Below are positions 10,129 to 21,194 of a stretch of 64,000 nt of DNA, in pieces. The notes under the pieces were generated by a model. It was given only the letters and a program-made list of their open reading frames with translations, was not told where the DNA came from and did no database searches. Made by a program: the position numbers and the translations under genes. The stretch spans positions 159,413 to 223,412 of the forward strand of contig CAUYUJ010004558.1 in assembly GCA_963575745.1 (NCBI GenBank), read 5' to 3'. This DNA comes from Prorocentrum cordatum. Lineage: Eukaryota > Sar > Dinophyceae > Prorocentrales > Prorocentraceae. Position 1 is the first letter of the stretch, and each line of letters starts with the position of its first letter.

Positions 10129-10950
10129 ATGATGAATGATATCTGCAGGCTGCAGCAGCACCCAGTTCAATGCTTAGTCATCCTCGTGGTCCTGATGCCC
10201 AAGACCGAGGTCAGCGACAGACCCATCACCCGCGCCAGCGCGCCATATCGGGTCATCACGAGGCTCTTCAAGGGCAAGTTCCAATCCTGGGCGAGCCCCT
10301 CACTCCGCTCATGTCTATACTTCAAGGACGTGGACAGAGCACACCATGGGCAGGAGCCCTACTCTTCGAGGCACTGGAGAAAGCACGCCGTCAGATTCCC
10401 AGACCTACCATCAGAACTTGGGTGGATGACATCAGAGTCCGCCTGGCCGGCAGCTCCGACATTTTGAAGGACCTTCCCAAGTGGCATCGTGGGCCCTTGC
10501 CAAGGACTCGTCGAACTAGGACGCCGTCTTCCAGAAAAGCCGGTCGTCTTGGCCAGCAACCTAGACCTCAGCCGGGCAGTCGCGGGCGCCCTCTTGGACC
10601 AGGGGACAGGGCTCATAGCATCAGGAAGCCGGCCAGGACTACGACCAAGGCTCGGTCTCTCTATCGCACGGGGGTGCAGCCTCAGATTCTCCGGGGCACG
10701 CAAGGTCACGGGACCTCTTCATCAGAAGTGGTTCTGCCGCGCCGCCGGACCGCCGCCGCCTTTGGAGTCTGAAGCCAGGAGCTTGCCTCACCACGGGACT
10801 CCACACCTTCAAAGCAGAGCCCGTAGAAATCGATCCCGCGATCTTTCCCAAGGCGAACTTGTTCCAGACCTGGTTCAGAAATATCAGCGACGCGCTCGGA
10901 CCCCTGGGAGGCGTTCAGAGAGACTGGACCCGACTCAGAGATAAGCATCC
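10129..10950 (+). pseudogene. LINE-A reverse transcriptase fragments
   Basis: Three frames carry successive RT segments. LMPKTEVSDRPIT...PYRVITRL (10190-10265) is the fingers motif with PK and RPI. ALLFEALEKARRQ...RTWVDDIRVRLAG (10360-10460) resembles the palm segment with WVDDI. LPEKPVVLASNLDLSRAV (10530-10590) is the post-catalytic connection. Each piece fits the dinoflagellate LINE RT order, but two frame changes separate them. No standard YADD box is seen. Confidence 0.55.
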
Positions 10951-11646
10951 TTCACAGTATCGTTGGCTCCGCGCGAAGTCGCGCATGTCGGCGGTCATCG
11001 CCGCGCTTTTCGACGCAGGCTGGCGGCCCGCCTCCGCCCGGCAGCGGTCGGGCCCCACAGGCCAGGTGTTCATGTTGAAGCCGCTCAGTTGGGACCGGCA
11101 GCAGCTCGCCCTTCTTCGCGGACAGCCCCACGCGCCTCTGGAGCCTCGCCTACCCCAAGAGTCACAACTCAGCAGGACTGGAGGAATGAGGAGACATCAC
11201 ATCAACCCGATTGTACCCAAGAGGGATTGCAGCGGCCATCAGGAATCAGAGGAAGAAACTGGAGGAGGAGGAGGAGGAGCCCAACAGGGACCAGAGGGCC
11301 ACGACGGAGGAGCACCTCGCCAGCCTCGCCTGCTACCCCTCCGCCTTGGCCGCAGCGGCCTGTTCCAAGTGCTGGAGCGAGGCGCGACGTTTCGAAGCAG
11401 GGCTCCAATATCGAGCCGACTGTCCACCCTGCGGCCAGCCGAACGCAGATGACCCCCACAAGTCTTGGACATGTCCCGAGCTTTCCTCGCCAGGACACGA
11501 GGCCACCCAGGACACTCAGGAGTCCGCGCCCAGGCACCCCCCCTGAAGGTTCACAAGCACGTCGCGCCCCTAGACGACGACATCAACAAAACAGGAGTCT
11601 TCCAGCATCATCAGAAGCACGGTTCCAGTCGCATCCCCATCGGGGC

Positions 11647-12060
11647 CACCGACGGGAGCGGATGGGGGGCACACCATGGTCGCCCGTCTTCGCGCATGCG
11701 GATGGGGGGCCGCCCTCTGGACCACCTCGACGCAGGTTGCTGGCCCCCTGTCTGGAGGGATTCGGGGCCACCGGCCAGCTCCTCTTGCCGAGCTCGCCGC
11801 AGGTGTTTGCCATCCCCATGCCGCCGACTGGCCCATGGTCGTTGTCACGGATTGCCTCTATGTCACCAAAGGTTTTCTGAAAGGACCCAGGGCCCGACAT
11901 TGACGGAAGCCGACGCGCCCGCGCTTCCCACTTCTTTTTTTTTTCAGAAAGTCAAAAGCCACCACGCGGAGGAGGAGGCTGCCAAGGAGCCGCCCTGGGC
12001 GTTCTATGTGAATGAGCAGGTCGATGAGATCGCCAGCTGCGCCGCCCGTCGCCGAAGAGT
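11647..12060 (+). pseudogene. LINE-A RNase H domain, three frames
   Basis: All four acidic RNase H positions can be found but in three frames: TDGSG (D at 11650), then CGWGA...PLAELAAGV (E), VVTDCLYVTKG (D), and after a T-rich tract NEQVDEIA (D near 12022). The tract at 11932-11946 ends TTTTCAG immediately before AAAGTCAAAAGCCACCAC (KVKSHH), which looks like an intron 3' splice site. Either introns or indels separate the frames. Confidence 0.65.
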
Positions 12061-12289
12061 CCCCCCCCCCGCTCGCGCGCCAGACCCAGGGTGGAACATC
12101 CGGGCCGCCCCCCTCGATCTGCGACCGCCCCGCAGCCACCCAGACCCACCATTGGAAGCACGGGGATCAGCCCCCTTCAGAGGATGAGGACACCAAAGAT
12201 GAGCGCAGGAGAGTCAGGGCCACTAGGAGTGCACAGGGCCCTCCAGCAGGCCCCCGCCATCACCTCCCATTGCCTCCTCGCTGCCCCTG

Positions 12290-12390
12290 TTGCCCCCGAC
12301 TTCAATCTTGCATGCCTTAAGTGCAAGAAGCAAGGTAGCGTCATAATGCCCACATGGTTGAAACGACCCTGTAGGCCCAAGGTCCTTGCA
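12290..12390 (+). pseudogene. LINE-A C-terminal Cys finger
   Basis: Frame reading FNLACLKCKKQGSVIMPTWL followed by RPCR, equivalent to FVCLKCGGWS...GPC at the end of LINE-B (30785-30850). A TTTTTTTCCAG tract follows at 12411-12421. Confidence 0.55.
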
Positions 12391-12639
12391 GCCCACCCGA
12401 CCTACCACTCTTTTTTTCCAGTCCACCAACGGGATCAGTTGGCGCAGCCCTTGCGGGGGCTGGTCGGCACGGGCTCGCGGCACATTAGAAGCCATATGTT
12501 ACCCCCATAGAAGCAGGGAGGCAAGCGATCCAAAGGTTGGCGCAACGTCGTCTCCCCCCAGGCCTGCAGGCCCTGCCCCAGTTCGAGGCGCTGCACTAGC
12601 TGCAGCTCACAGAGCGCCCGCGCGCGGCGGGACTCCGTT

Positions 12640-12765
12640 TTTCCAGGGGGGCCCGCGGGAAGGAGGAAACGGACGCGGCGGGGGAGGAAGCGGTGGACGA
12701 GGAAAAGGCGGAGGAGGAGGAGGAGGGGGGGAGGCAGAGGAGGAGGAGGTGGACGAGGCGGACAC
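12640..12765. repeat. (GGA)n-rich array
   Basis: Imperfect GGA/GGCGGA array; no gene. Confidence 0.85.
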
Positions 12766-12774
12766 AATGGCGAT

Positions 12775-12960
12775 TGTCTACAGTGGGGGGCCCTTGCCAA
12801 GAAGCGCCTTGCTTGCCTCCAGGGTGCACTGGGATTCTTGGGTTTTAGATACTTTTGCTATGGGAAGCGTGGCGTTCCCATCGAACACGTCGATGGACGT
12901 CCTGGGGCCTCAGGGTTGGGTTGTGCTTGTCTTTGCAGACGGGCCTCCTCCACTGCACCA
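12775..12960 (+). repeat. Dispersed repeat family R1, copy 2
   Basis: Contains TTGCTTGCCTCCAGGGTGCA, TTTTGCTATGGGAAGCGTGG and CCTGGGGCCTCAGGGTTGGG, homologous to copies at 1675-2215 (+) and 62680-62890 (-). This copy lacks an internal TCC expansion. Confidence 0.7.
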
Positions 12961-13485
12961 CGCGTGCCCCGCAGGGCCAGGGGGCGCGGTGGCGACTGCC
13001 TAGCGGCCGTCGGCCCACGCCGCCACAGTGCTTCAGCGATTGGTCAGGAGCCTCTTTGATGCCTGCAACGATCTCTTGGGGGGCCTCTCGGAAGCATCGT
13101 GGGGGCGATTTTGGAGTGTTTCGGGGACCTCGTGGAAGCCTATGGGCCTTCGGGGCCCATTTGGAAGCATGTTCTGGCGATCGTGGGTTCTTTTTTGAAC
13201 CATATCCGAGTGCCTCTTGGGGGTCTTTTTGGGGCCTGTGGGTGCGTTTTTGGGGCCTGTTCGGGCAGCCTGGAGGCCATCTTGCATTGGGGAGATCTTC
13301 TTGTGATCCAGGGCCTTTCTGGACCATTTTGGCGGTCTTTTGAGCGCCTTCGTGGTCCATGTTTGAGCTCTCTTGCCTCCGGAAGAGTCATGCGTCATGC
13401 GACAACACGCCCCAGAGATCATCCAAGAGAGTTCACAAAGTTAGACCTTGTTTATTCAATAATTTTGGCGAGGCGCACGCCACCG
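12961..13485. other. No gene; G/T-rich irregular repeats
   Basis: Repeated words such as TTTTTGGGGCCTGT and TTGGGGGGCCTCTCGG without a clear unit. One frame of about 160 codons is a by-product of this composition. Confidence 0.4.
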
Positions 13486-13672
13486 GCCCCACTGGAACCT
13501 TCGATGGAGCTCGGGCCACGAAGCGCTGTACTGGGTGGGGGGGCGCATGCTGGCACTCCCCATGGAGGTTTTCGGTGAAGCTCCATATCGGGCCGCGAAG
13601 CATTGCACTGGGCGTGGAGACGCACGAGAGCACCCACATTATGGCCACGAAGCGTTGCACTGTATAACCATG
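13486..13672 (+). repeat. Satellite-module units (short array)
   Basis: About two units of the 80-95 bp satellite seen at 1-535, e.g. TTTTCGGTGAAGCTCCATAT and GGGCCGCGAAGCATTGCACT. Confidence 0.75.
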
Positions 13673-14526
13673 TCAACTGGAATGCCGAATATTTCTAGAA
13701 TACGGATGCCTCAATTACTTGTCGTTCTGGTCATTTCGATTGCACCCCTGGCTGGCATCACCGCCTCTTTTGTTTGCAGTTTTGGTCTGAAAACAATTTC
13801 AGGTAGCTAATTGTTTAAACATCCGACCGGTTTAGTGAGATATGTTTGTAATGCACTGGCAATGTCGCGCGTCTTTTTTGGTTTTGAAAACGGCAGCGGC
13901 AGCTCACGACCAGAATACCCATGGGGTATGTCAGTAGGTTTTCTTCATCGTTTCAGCTGCAGCTCGATTTGCGTAAAACTACGTAGATTTGGCAATGGGC
14001 TGCTCAACGCATTGTGGGCGAAGTGGGCGGACCTTCATGTATTGCTGAATTTGCGGGCTTCGCATTGGAAATCCTCTTCCACTGTCAGGTGCCGGCAAAC
14101 GGCGAGTTTCGCATTGTGCACAGGCTGGCCGAGTTAGGAAGATTTGCGAAGAGGGGAGATGGACGGGAATATCCGCATGACACGGCTGGGCTCGGCTTCG
14201 CACACCAACGGGTGGAATTATGAGTGGCAAAACCCACTACAAACGCGTGCCAACCTGGCCTGGACGCGCCAAATGCGTGCCGAGCGGACGGAGGGAAGAA
14301 GAAGGAGGAAGATGATGAACATACGATTGCACGCCAAAAACGCGGGCCCAAGTGGCCTCGACGCGCCAAATGCGCGCCGGGAAGGCGGAAGGAGGAGGAG
14401 GAGGCGGAGGAGGAAGATGATGGTGTATTTGTGTCCTGCCAAGACGCACAAGCCATGCACTGCATATCATAGGTACTCGTCTTCTCCGCATTCAATTGGC
14501 CTGGAAACTTTGATTGCTAACGCGTC
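13673..14526. other. No gene; 95-bp tandem pair at 14262-14440
   Basis: No domain recognised. Two copies of a unit of about 95 bp occur, each with GACGCGCCAAATGCG, a GGAGGAAGATGATG stretch, then a downstream CCAAAAACGC- or CCAAGACGC-like word. The segment adjoins the 3' end of LINE-C and may include its 3' untranslated region. Confidence 0.45.
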
Positions 14527-17166
14527 TCATTTTTTGTTGTCTAGCAGAGTGTCCATTAATGCTTCAGAACTAGGGAAACACGGAGAAATAAGTGATAACA
14601 ATCCTGCTGCCCATTCTCTTTTTGGTCTCCCCCGCGCACGTTTGCAAAGTAGCGTAACCGGCTTGAGGCCATCAGGTTGAAACGTTGCGGCACGCAGCGC
14701 ATGAGAATTAGGGCTCCGGCCAATCTTCCCGAATAGCTGAAGTTGTTGTTGCAATAACTGCGATGTGTAAGGCAATTGTTGGCTTCTCTCCAGAACGATC
14801 TTGTTTGATACTTTGGATATGAACGAATGGGGGATATTCAATATTTTCCTGAGGCACTTTGCTTGGAAACTGTCCAATCGTCGTTTCTCGGCTTTGTTGA
14901 ACCATGCCGAGCTGAGGGAATACAAGACTTTGCTTGTGACCATCGCTTGGAAAATCTGTAACTTCCTTTTGATGCTGATTGAGGTGTGCTTCCATACCTT
15001 CGCATACCTGCAGAATTCCCCCCAAGCCTGCCCCAGTCGTTTGTTCAATTCTGCGTAAATGTGCCCAGTATTGTAGATTGTAGCCCCAAGGTATACTAAA
15101 TTGTCTTTTGCATGTACTTGTTCCCCGTGAGGCGTAAATAATTCCATATTGTTGTTTACGTGCATAACTTGAAACTTATCCCAATGCAGCTCCATGCCAA
15201 CTTGCCCCCCAGCGGTGGCGACCGCATTCAGCAAGTTTTGGACGTCTCGTTGATTTCTGCCATAAATCAAAGTATCATCTGCGTACAACAGAATTGATAG
15301 AATACCATTTTTGAGCGAAAGTTTTGATTGTTCGTCGAGGAGGTCCACTGCATCGCGCATTACCACCGTCATCACCATCACGAACAAGAACGGTGACAGG
15401 GGGCATCCCTGCGCGATGCCTGAATGTTGCGGCCTCTCTTTTGACTTATGCCCACCATCCATGACACAGAACTTCCTGTTAGTATATATGTTTTTGATAA
15501 TTGCCAAAATGCGCGTGGGGAGACCACATCTTCCAAGAGCTGCGAGCATCGCATCCACATTAATTGAATCGAAGGCTTTCTTCCAATCCAGCGCGACGAA
15601 TGTCGAGCCACCATTTCGCCCTATGTTTGATACTTCTATATGCCTTCGTACCATGTGTATTGCGTCTGCCGCGCCGCGCCCTCTGCAGAAGCCAAATTGT
15701 GTTGCATCGAGCCGGTCTTCAGCACCAGCATTCTGCAACCGTTTTAGAATTAAGTTTGCCACCATTTTGTACGCCACGCAAAGTAAGCTGATTGGTCTGT
15801 AATTGTCGCAGATGTGCACGGGCCCTTTGTTTTTGTATATTGTGCATACCAACGAGCGCCGCCAAGCGTGGGGAACAGTTTCTTCTGTCCAGCATGCGTT
15901 GCATAACTTCCTAAGCCATTCGATGCCGCCGGGAGTTTGGGCCACTGCCTTCCAGTATTCTGCAGGAATCCCGTCCGCTCCAGCAGACTTGCTCCATTTG
16001 AGTTGTTTGACAACTTTCCCAACCTCTTGCGGTGTGAATGCCGCTTCGCAGACTGGCAATGTAGGCCCCAAGTGGTCCGTCGGTAATAATAATGCTGGTC
16101 GTACTCTCCATTGCACTTTTTCCAGAAACTCCGCCATCGTGTGTGCCCGTCCGGAACTCTCTACCAATTCCCCCGCCAGGTTTTGAAGGCGTCCTTGTTT
16201 GCGCGGGCGTGCTCGGCAATGAGCGCGTATGGCATCCCAATTCCCATTTGCGATGTGCCCTTCAATCCAAGATGATTTGTCTTGTTTGCATGATTGTCGT
16301 ATTTGTTTGAGTAAACGCTTCTCTTCTTGAGTGTTGTTTGCTTGTCGTGCCCTTCTCCTCTCATCAATTAAATCCAACGTCCGTTTGCTAATCCATGGTC
16401 TTTTTTGTTCAGCTGAAGCCGGTGGAAGTACATTGGTAGCAGCTTGAGCCGCCTGCACCCCTTGTTCCCATAGGTTTTCTACAGTTTCTGACGTAGTTGG
16501 AAAATCTTCCAACACTTCCAAAAATTGTTCTGCATATAGTTGTCGCAGCCCGTAGTCCCGGAGAGTTTCGCGTGCGATTCCTGCGTGTTGACGTTCGCGT
16601 GGCGTTTCCAATTTGCATGCCATGGTGCAGGTAACAAGGTAATGGTCTGTAGCCAATGGTATTTGTCGATGGCTTCTCATATCTTGTATTTGCGATAGTA
16701 TGGCAGCATCGCAAAGAAGCACGTCCAATATGTTGTACTGGCTCTCAGTGATCTCCCCGACGAAACTCGCGCCAGGCTCGATGAAGGTGATCTTCTCCTC
16801 AAGTGGCCGGTTGAAGAACGAGTGCGAAATCTTCAGATCGAGGCCGTCGCAGAATTCGATTAGCAAATCGCGGTTTGGGGTTTCTACTGCATGTATTGCT
16901 TCTCTGCCCCAGCCGTAATCCCCAATAATATGTTCTTCTCCATTGCGTGCTCGCCCCATTCGTGCATTCAAGTCCCCCGAAATAATCTTTCCAGCATTTG
17001 CACAGCAACTCCTGTATTCCATATCGAGATCGGCATAAAATTGCAGTTTCTCTGGGGTGGGCTTGGGGTTCGGAAGGGCGTAAACGCAGAATATTCCAAA
17101 CGTACCTTTCTCCATTCGAATCTTGATCCAAACTATTCTGTCCGATACTTGTTTATACGATCGCAT
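14527..17166 (-). CDS. LINE-C endonuclease-reverse transcriptase
   Basis: 879 codons from the ATG at 17166; the frame stays open upstream to a TGA at 17302-17304 and that extension reads SFTGIGFIISESLWKRM, typical of an endonuclease N-terminal half. The domain is therefore 5'-truncated or frameshifted rather than starting at this ATG. Endonuclease: SGDLNARM (residues 63-70) and catalytic-His motif ATDHYLV (172-178). RT: ADGIPAEYW, NYRPISLL, ALDWKKAFDSI, SGIAQGCPLSPFL, LLYADDTLI (YADD 628-631 at 15274-15285). The C-terminal part has YLGATI and a basic RGRPKREW, and no RNase H. Function: nicking and target-primed reverse transcription. It is of a different clade from LINE-A and LINE-B. No poly(A) or target duplication identified. 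Long intact frame suggests relatively recent activity. Confidence 0.9.
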   Translation of the reverse strand: MRSYKQVSDRIVWIKIRMEKGTFGIFCVYALPNPKPTPEKLQFYADLDMEYRSCCANAGKIISGDLNARMGRARNGEEHIIGDYGWGREAIHAVETPNRDLLIEFCDGLDLKISHSFFNRPLEEKITFIEPGASFVGEITESQYNILDVLLCDAAILSQIQDMRSHRQIPLATDHYLVTCTMACKLETPRERQHAGIARETLRDYGLRQLYAEQFLEVLEDFPTTSETVENLWEQGVQAAQAATNVLPPASAEQKRPWISKRTLDLIDERRRARQANNTQEEKRLLKQIRQSCKQDKSSWIEGHIANGNWDAIRAHCRARPRKQGRLQNLAGELVESSGRAHTMAEFLEKVQWRVRPALLLPTDHLGPTLPVCEAAFTPQEVGKVVKQLKWSKSAGADGIPAEYWKAVAQTPGGIEWLRKLCNACWTEETVPHAWRRSLVCTIYKNKGPVHICDNYRPISLLCVAYKMVANLILKRLQNAGAEDRLDATQFGFCRGRGAADAIHMVRRHIEVSNIGRNGGSTFVALDWKKAFDSINVDAMLAALGRCGLPTRILAIIKNIYTNRKFCVMDGGHKSKERPQHSGIAQGCPLSPFLFVMVMTVVMRDAVDLLDEQSKLSLKNGILSILLYADDTLIYGRNQRDVQNLLNAVATAGGQVGMELHWDKFQVMHVNNNMELFTPHGEQVHAKDNLVYLGATIYNTGHIYAELNKRLGQAWGEFCRYAKVWKHTSISIKRKLQIFQAMVTSKVLYSLSSAWFNKAEKRRLDSFQAKCLRKILNIPHSFISKVSNKIVLERSQQLPYTSQLLQQQLQLFGKIGRSPNSHALRAATFQPDGLKPVTLLCKRARGRPKREWAAGLLSLISPCFPSSEALMDTLLDNKK

Positions 17167-17301
17167 TCGCTTCCATAACGATTCTGAAATAATGAACCCA
17201 ATTCCAGTGAAGGATTGCGCCTCCCCTTCTGCCGCTCTAGTTTTCCTTGCCCACGCGTTTTTTGCGTATGGCTGCTTCGAAAACCCACTACAAGAAACGC
17301 T
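17167..17301 (-). pseudogene. 5' extension of LINE-C endonuclease frame
   Basis: In frame with LINE-C and open from just after the TGA at 17302-17304; encodes SKQPYAKNAWARKTR and SFTGIGFIISESL. The residues fit the strand preceding the SDR-I segment of EEP endonucleases, so the real start lies further upstream or has been lost. Confidence 0.6.
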
Positions 17302-17304
17302 TCA

Positions 17305-17699
17305 CGCGCAGCACAACGACGATGCGGAACAGCGTGGGTGCGATATTCGACATGTCACGTTGAGGTGATTTCAACTTGGGAAGATAGCTATTGGTTGACG
17401 CAAGAACGCACAGACCAAATCAGAATGTCGAAAAGCATCGCCGGGATATTCCAATACTTCCCTTGGGCAATTTGCGTCGAGACTTCATCGCTTCGCAGCG
17501 GTACGGTTGTCTGGATTATTTCGTAAAAGGTGTAAACCAGGCAAATATACGTGAAGGTATGTATTTACGAAAGCATGAATGACACATACCGTGATTATGC
17601 GAATTCTCTGGATCGACGAAAAAACCCTCATCAGTTTCTTGCGCGATTTAAATAGTTGTGTCCTGAATTCGTAAAATACCTGTCAAGAGGCTCTCGAAC
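17305..17699. other. No gene recognised
   Basis: Less GC-rich sequence, possibly the lost 5' part of LINE-C; no motif seen. Confidence 0.35.
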
Positions 17700-17880
17700 C
17701 GGCAGCAACCGTTTCAGAAAAAGTGCACAGCAGTTTCAGAAAAAGGCCGGCTTCAGAAAAAGGACGTGCCGTTTCAGGAAAAAACTGAGCAGTTTCAGAA
17801 AAAGGGCGCGCTGTTTCAGAAAAACGTGGGAGGTATCAGAAAAATGCGCGCGGTTTCAGAAAAATACCCCACCCCCGATT
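17700..17880 (+). repeat. TTTCAGAAAAA minisatellite
   Basis: About eight units of 20-25 bp built on GTTTCAGAAAAA plus a GC-rich spacer. The inverse motif TTTTTCTGAAAC recurs at 20440-20470 and 21195-21350, so the block exists in both orientations around the N gap. Confidence 0.85.
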
Positions 17881-18119
17881 TGTTGCCCAGGCCCCCGGGC
17901 CTCGGCCCGACCTGGGACCGTGGGCCCTGTACTTTTGTACCCGGACCCCCGCCTTTTTTTTCTGAAACGGTCGTTGGTGCATGGCCGTGCTTTGCTTCGG
18001 GAGGAGTGCGGACGAGGCTGGAGGAGGCGGGAGGACGACGGGGGAGTGAAGCGAGCGTGAGTGAGATTAGGAGGGTTGGATTCGGGAGAGGCGCGGAAGG
18101 AGTTCGCCATCTCTGGCTC
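17881..18119. repeat. Duplicated segment, partner at 20270-20645
   Basis: TTGTTGCCCAGGCCC...CCCGACCTGGGA (17880-17920) is inverted at 20385-20410, while GAGGCGGGAGGACGACG and GCGTGAGTGAGATTAGG (18020-18075) recur in direct orientation at 20577-20630. Mixed orientation implies rearrangement. Confidence 0.65.
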
Positions 18120-18790
18120 CGATCCGGCTCCCGATTTTCGTCCGGCTCCGATTCGACTCTTCCGACTCCCGTTCCGGCTTCTTCCGGCTCCGACTCCGGG
18201 TCTGGATTTTCGTCCGGCTCCGACTCAGATTCCTGTTCGGTCCTCCTCCACTTCCGACTCCCGCTCCGACTCCAGCTCCGGGTTTTCATCTGGCCCCGAC
18301 TCTGATTTCCCGTTCGGTCCTCCTCCACTTGCGACTCCGATTCCGACTCCTGTTCCGACCTTTTGCGGTTTCCTTTTTGGCTCCGGATTTTCGTCCGGTT
18401 CCGACTCCAATTCCGATTCGGTCTTCGTCCGCTTCTGACTCCGATTCCGTCTCCCGTTCCAGCCTCCGATTCCGGATCCGGATTCTCGTCCAGCCCCGAC
18501 TCCGATTCCCGTTTGGTCTTCTTCCACTTCCGACTCCCATGCCGACTCCTGTTCCGACCTCCTCCGAATGTGGCTCCGGATTTTCGTCCCGTTCCGACTC
18601 CGATTCGATTCGGTCTTCCTCGGTTTCCGTCTCCGATTCTTGTTCGGTCCTCCTCCACTTCCGACTTTGATTCCGGCTCCCGTTCGGGCCTCTTCCGGCT
18701 CCGACTCCGGTTCCGGATTTTCGTCTGGCCCCGATTCATTCCAATTCCCGTCTGGGTCGTCCTCCACTCCCGACTTCGATTCCGACTTCG
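18120..18790 (+). repeat. TCCGACTCC minisatellite
   Basis: Irregular tandem array of TTCCGACTCC, GGCTCCGACTCC and GGATTTTCGTC words. The complementary GGAATCGGAGTCGGAA array lies at 20600-20980. The Arg/Ser/Glu-rich frames across it are repeat artefacts. Confidence 0.9.
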
Positions 18791-19314
18791 ATTCCGACTT
18801 CCGCACTTTTCCACGTTGGGCCCAATTCTTCCCATCCCTCCAGCTTCCTCATCATTCAACGGACTTTCCACGCCTCTCTTGCCTCGCTCTTGCTGCCCAG
18901 TCCTCCTCATTCCCACCCTTGCCCCTCTCCCTCGCCCCTCTTCCTTGTTTTCCCGCGCGCGAGGGGCACGCACCGCGTCTTCCTTTTTTTCAAAAAAAAA
19001 AAAAAAAAAAAAAAAAGGAAAGTGGGACGTTCAAGCGGTAATCACACGTTGGTAGTGCAAAGTATTCTGTCCGGAAAGGTTTGTAAGATAACCAAACACC
19101 GCATTATTTCCACGACGTGTGGCATCCCTTTCATGCTAATATTATTTCCGAACTTGCCCGTTGGGTATTCGAACGAGCGTACGAATTTTAATTCTTCACG
19201 GTTCGCGTATCTCCACCAGCCCATCTCAAAACAGCAACTCTTGCGAACCATGCCGACAATTGTGGTTTTCAGGCGTATTTCCGCCTGCCCCCGCATATTT
19301 CCGGGCTTTTCGTC
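18791..19314. other. Poly(A) tract and duplicated segment, no gene
   Basis: A run of about 26 A ends near 19016. Beyond it TTATTTCCGAACTTGCCCGT and GAGCGTACGAATTTTAATTC (19140-19200) match TTATTTCCGAACGTGCCCGC and TTTGCGTACGAATTTGCATT at 21105-21150 in the same orientation. Confidence 0.6.
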
Positions 19315-19600
19315 TTGGTATGAGTCATGCGGACCCTTCTTCTTGGTGTGAATTTCGGGCTCTTCGTCGTGGTTTGAGTCATTCAGACTTTTCGTCCTGG
19401 CGTAAGTCGTTCGGGCTTTTCGTGGTGTGAATTGTTCGGGATTTTTGTCCTGGTGTGAATCGTTCGGGCTCATTTTCCTGCTGTGAGTAGTTCGGGGTTC
19501 TCGTGGTGTGAGTCGTTCGGGATACTCGACCTGGTGTAAGTCGTTCGGGCGTGAGAATCGAAGTCGTAGAGAGAATCGTTCGGGCGTGAAGTCGAAGTCG
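19315..19600 (+). repeat. GTGTGAGTCGTTCGGG minisatellite
   Basis: About ten degenerate units of 25-35 bp containing GTGTGAATCGTTCGGG and TTTTCGTCCTGGTGTGA. Predicted frames repeat a THARKP/DESHxE-like pattern only because of the repeat. Confidence 0.8.
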
Positions 19601-20569
19601 TAGTAGTAGTAGTCGTAGAAGTAGAAAGATATTTTTGTCGGAGGCTTCTGGGGGCGTCTTCGGCGCCTCTTCGGGCCTCTTGGAGACATCTTGGGAGCAT
19701 CTCTTCGTGGGGCCTCTTGGAGTTTTCCTGGAGCCTTTTGGGGCATCTTCGGAATATCTAAGCCCATAGAAAACCTAAAATAAATCAAACACCTTACTAA
19801 AATTAGTGATTTTGCCGTGAAGAAAAATGAACGCGGCCCGAACACCAAAATGAGGGCCAAAATCATAGTAAAAAATCAACGCTTTTTGCTTTGAAAGAAC
19901 AGCAAAGGCGCCAAACTGTGCCCCCCCGACAGGGCCAAAATCCTCGTGAGGGTCTTTGTTTTTTTGCCCTCCCAGGAGAAGGAGAGAAAAAAAAAAACTG
20001 ACTACGCCCTGGACTCCCTGTCCAGATCCACGGAAAGGGGGCAAGGGGAGGAGTTCCGAAATGGAAGATAGGGGACTTAAACCACTCACGCTCAAAAGGA
20101 CCTGGTGGGATCCAATGCATCAGCGCTATTACTTCTGTTTTTTTTTTTTTTTTTTGCAAAGTAATATCGTTATTTCTGCAACGACATTTTTGTCCTTTAA
20201 ACCCCGTTTACTTTTTCTGAATGGCAAACTTTTTTCTTGTTTTTTTTTTTTTCTGAAACCGCGGTCGGCCTCCTGCAGCCTCCTCCGCGTTTATCCCGAA
20301 TCAAAAGCACATCCATACAATAATGATTGTTCCAGGAAAGGAAAAAAAAATGAGATTCTGGTGCCGAATGCGCCCCGCGATCCCAGGTCGGGCCCAGGCC
20401 GGGGGCTGGGCAACATATCGAGACTGCGGCATTTTTCAGAAATCGCGCGCATTTTTTCTGAAACGTCAAACGTCCTCTGAAACGGAAGGTTTTTTTTTTT
20501 TTTTTTTTTTTTTGAAACTGGCCTCTTTCTTAGATTGCTGCGTATTTTGGCCGAAACCATGGCTGGCGC
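19601..20569. other. No gene; homopolymer-rich
   Basis: Contains G/T-rich irregular repeats and several T or A homopolymers (20138-20153, 20236-20250, 20490-20512). No coding signal. Confidence 0.4.
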
Positions 20570-21083
20570 GCTGAAGGAGGCGGGAGGACAACAAAGAAGT
20601 GGAGCGGGCGTGATTGAGATTGAAGAAGTCGGAACAGGAGGACGACCGGGAATGGGCGGACGAAAATCCGGAGCCGGAGTCGGAAAAAAGCCAGGAACGA
20701 GAGGCGGAATCGGAAGCAGAAACGATAGAAAACCGAATCGGAATCGAAGTCGGAATCGGAAAAATCGAAGACTAAAAANNNNNNNNNNNNNNNNNNNNNN
20801 NNNNNNNNNNNNNNNNNNNNNNNNNNNNNNNNNNNNNNNNNNNNNNNNNNNNNNNNNNNNNNNNNNNNNNNNNNNNNNAGCCGGAGTCGAAACCGGAAGA
20901 AGCCGGAACGGGAGTCGGAATCGAAGTCGGAAGCGGAGGAAGACCGAATCGGAATGGAACCCAGACGCTCCGGAACCCGAATGGGAGCCAAAAGTGACGA
21001 ACTCGATCCGCACATTTCCCGAATCCAACGATTATTCTCGTCCGGCCCCGACTCCGATTCCCGTTTGGTTTTCCTCCACTCGC
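20570..21083. repeat. GGAATCGGAGTCGG minisatellite around assembly gap
   Basis: Inverse partner of the 18120-18790 array: words such as GGAATCGAAGTCGGAATCGG and GACTCCGATTCCCGTTTGG. Interrupted by the N run. Confidence 0.85.
20779..20878. other. Assembly gap, 100 N
   Basis: Exactly 100 N, the usual placeholder for a scaffold join of unknown size. It falls inside a minisatellite, so the array is probably collapsed or longer in reality. Confidence 0.99.
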
Positions 21084-21194
21084 TTCGCACTATTCCACAG
21101 TATTATTTCCGAACGTGCCCGCTGGGTTTGCGTACGAATTTGCATTTTACGCATCAGCGCTACTGCCTCGGAAATTGAAGGTCCTTTTGTGAAA

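Larger units (their letters stand above)
7383..12390 (+). mobile_element. LINE-A: decayed, SL-tagged non-LTR retrotransposon
   Basis: Ordered remnants on one strand: SL relics (7383-7419), ORF1 with zinc finger and coiled coil (7496-8523), endonuclease with GDFN (about 8902), RT (10129-10950), RNase H (11647-12060) and a C-terminal Cys finger (about 12305). Frames change several times, so it is not coding-competent as one frame. The order matches LINE-B (23.2-31.1 kb). The 3' end is set at the last recognisable motif and is uncertain. Confidence 0.8.

Noticed and set aside
17816-18973. 385-codon Arg/Glu/Ser frame (-) resembling an SR-type protein
   Set aside because: Lies entirely in the TCCGACTCC minisatellite and changes frame with every irregular unit.
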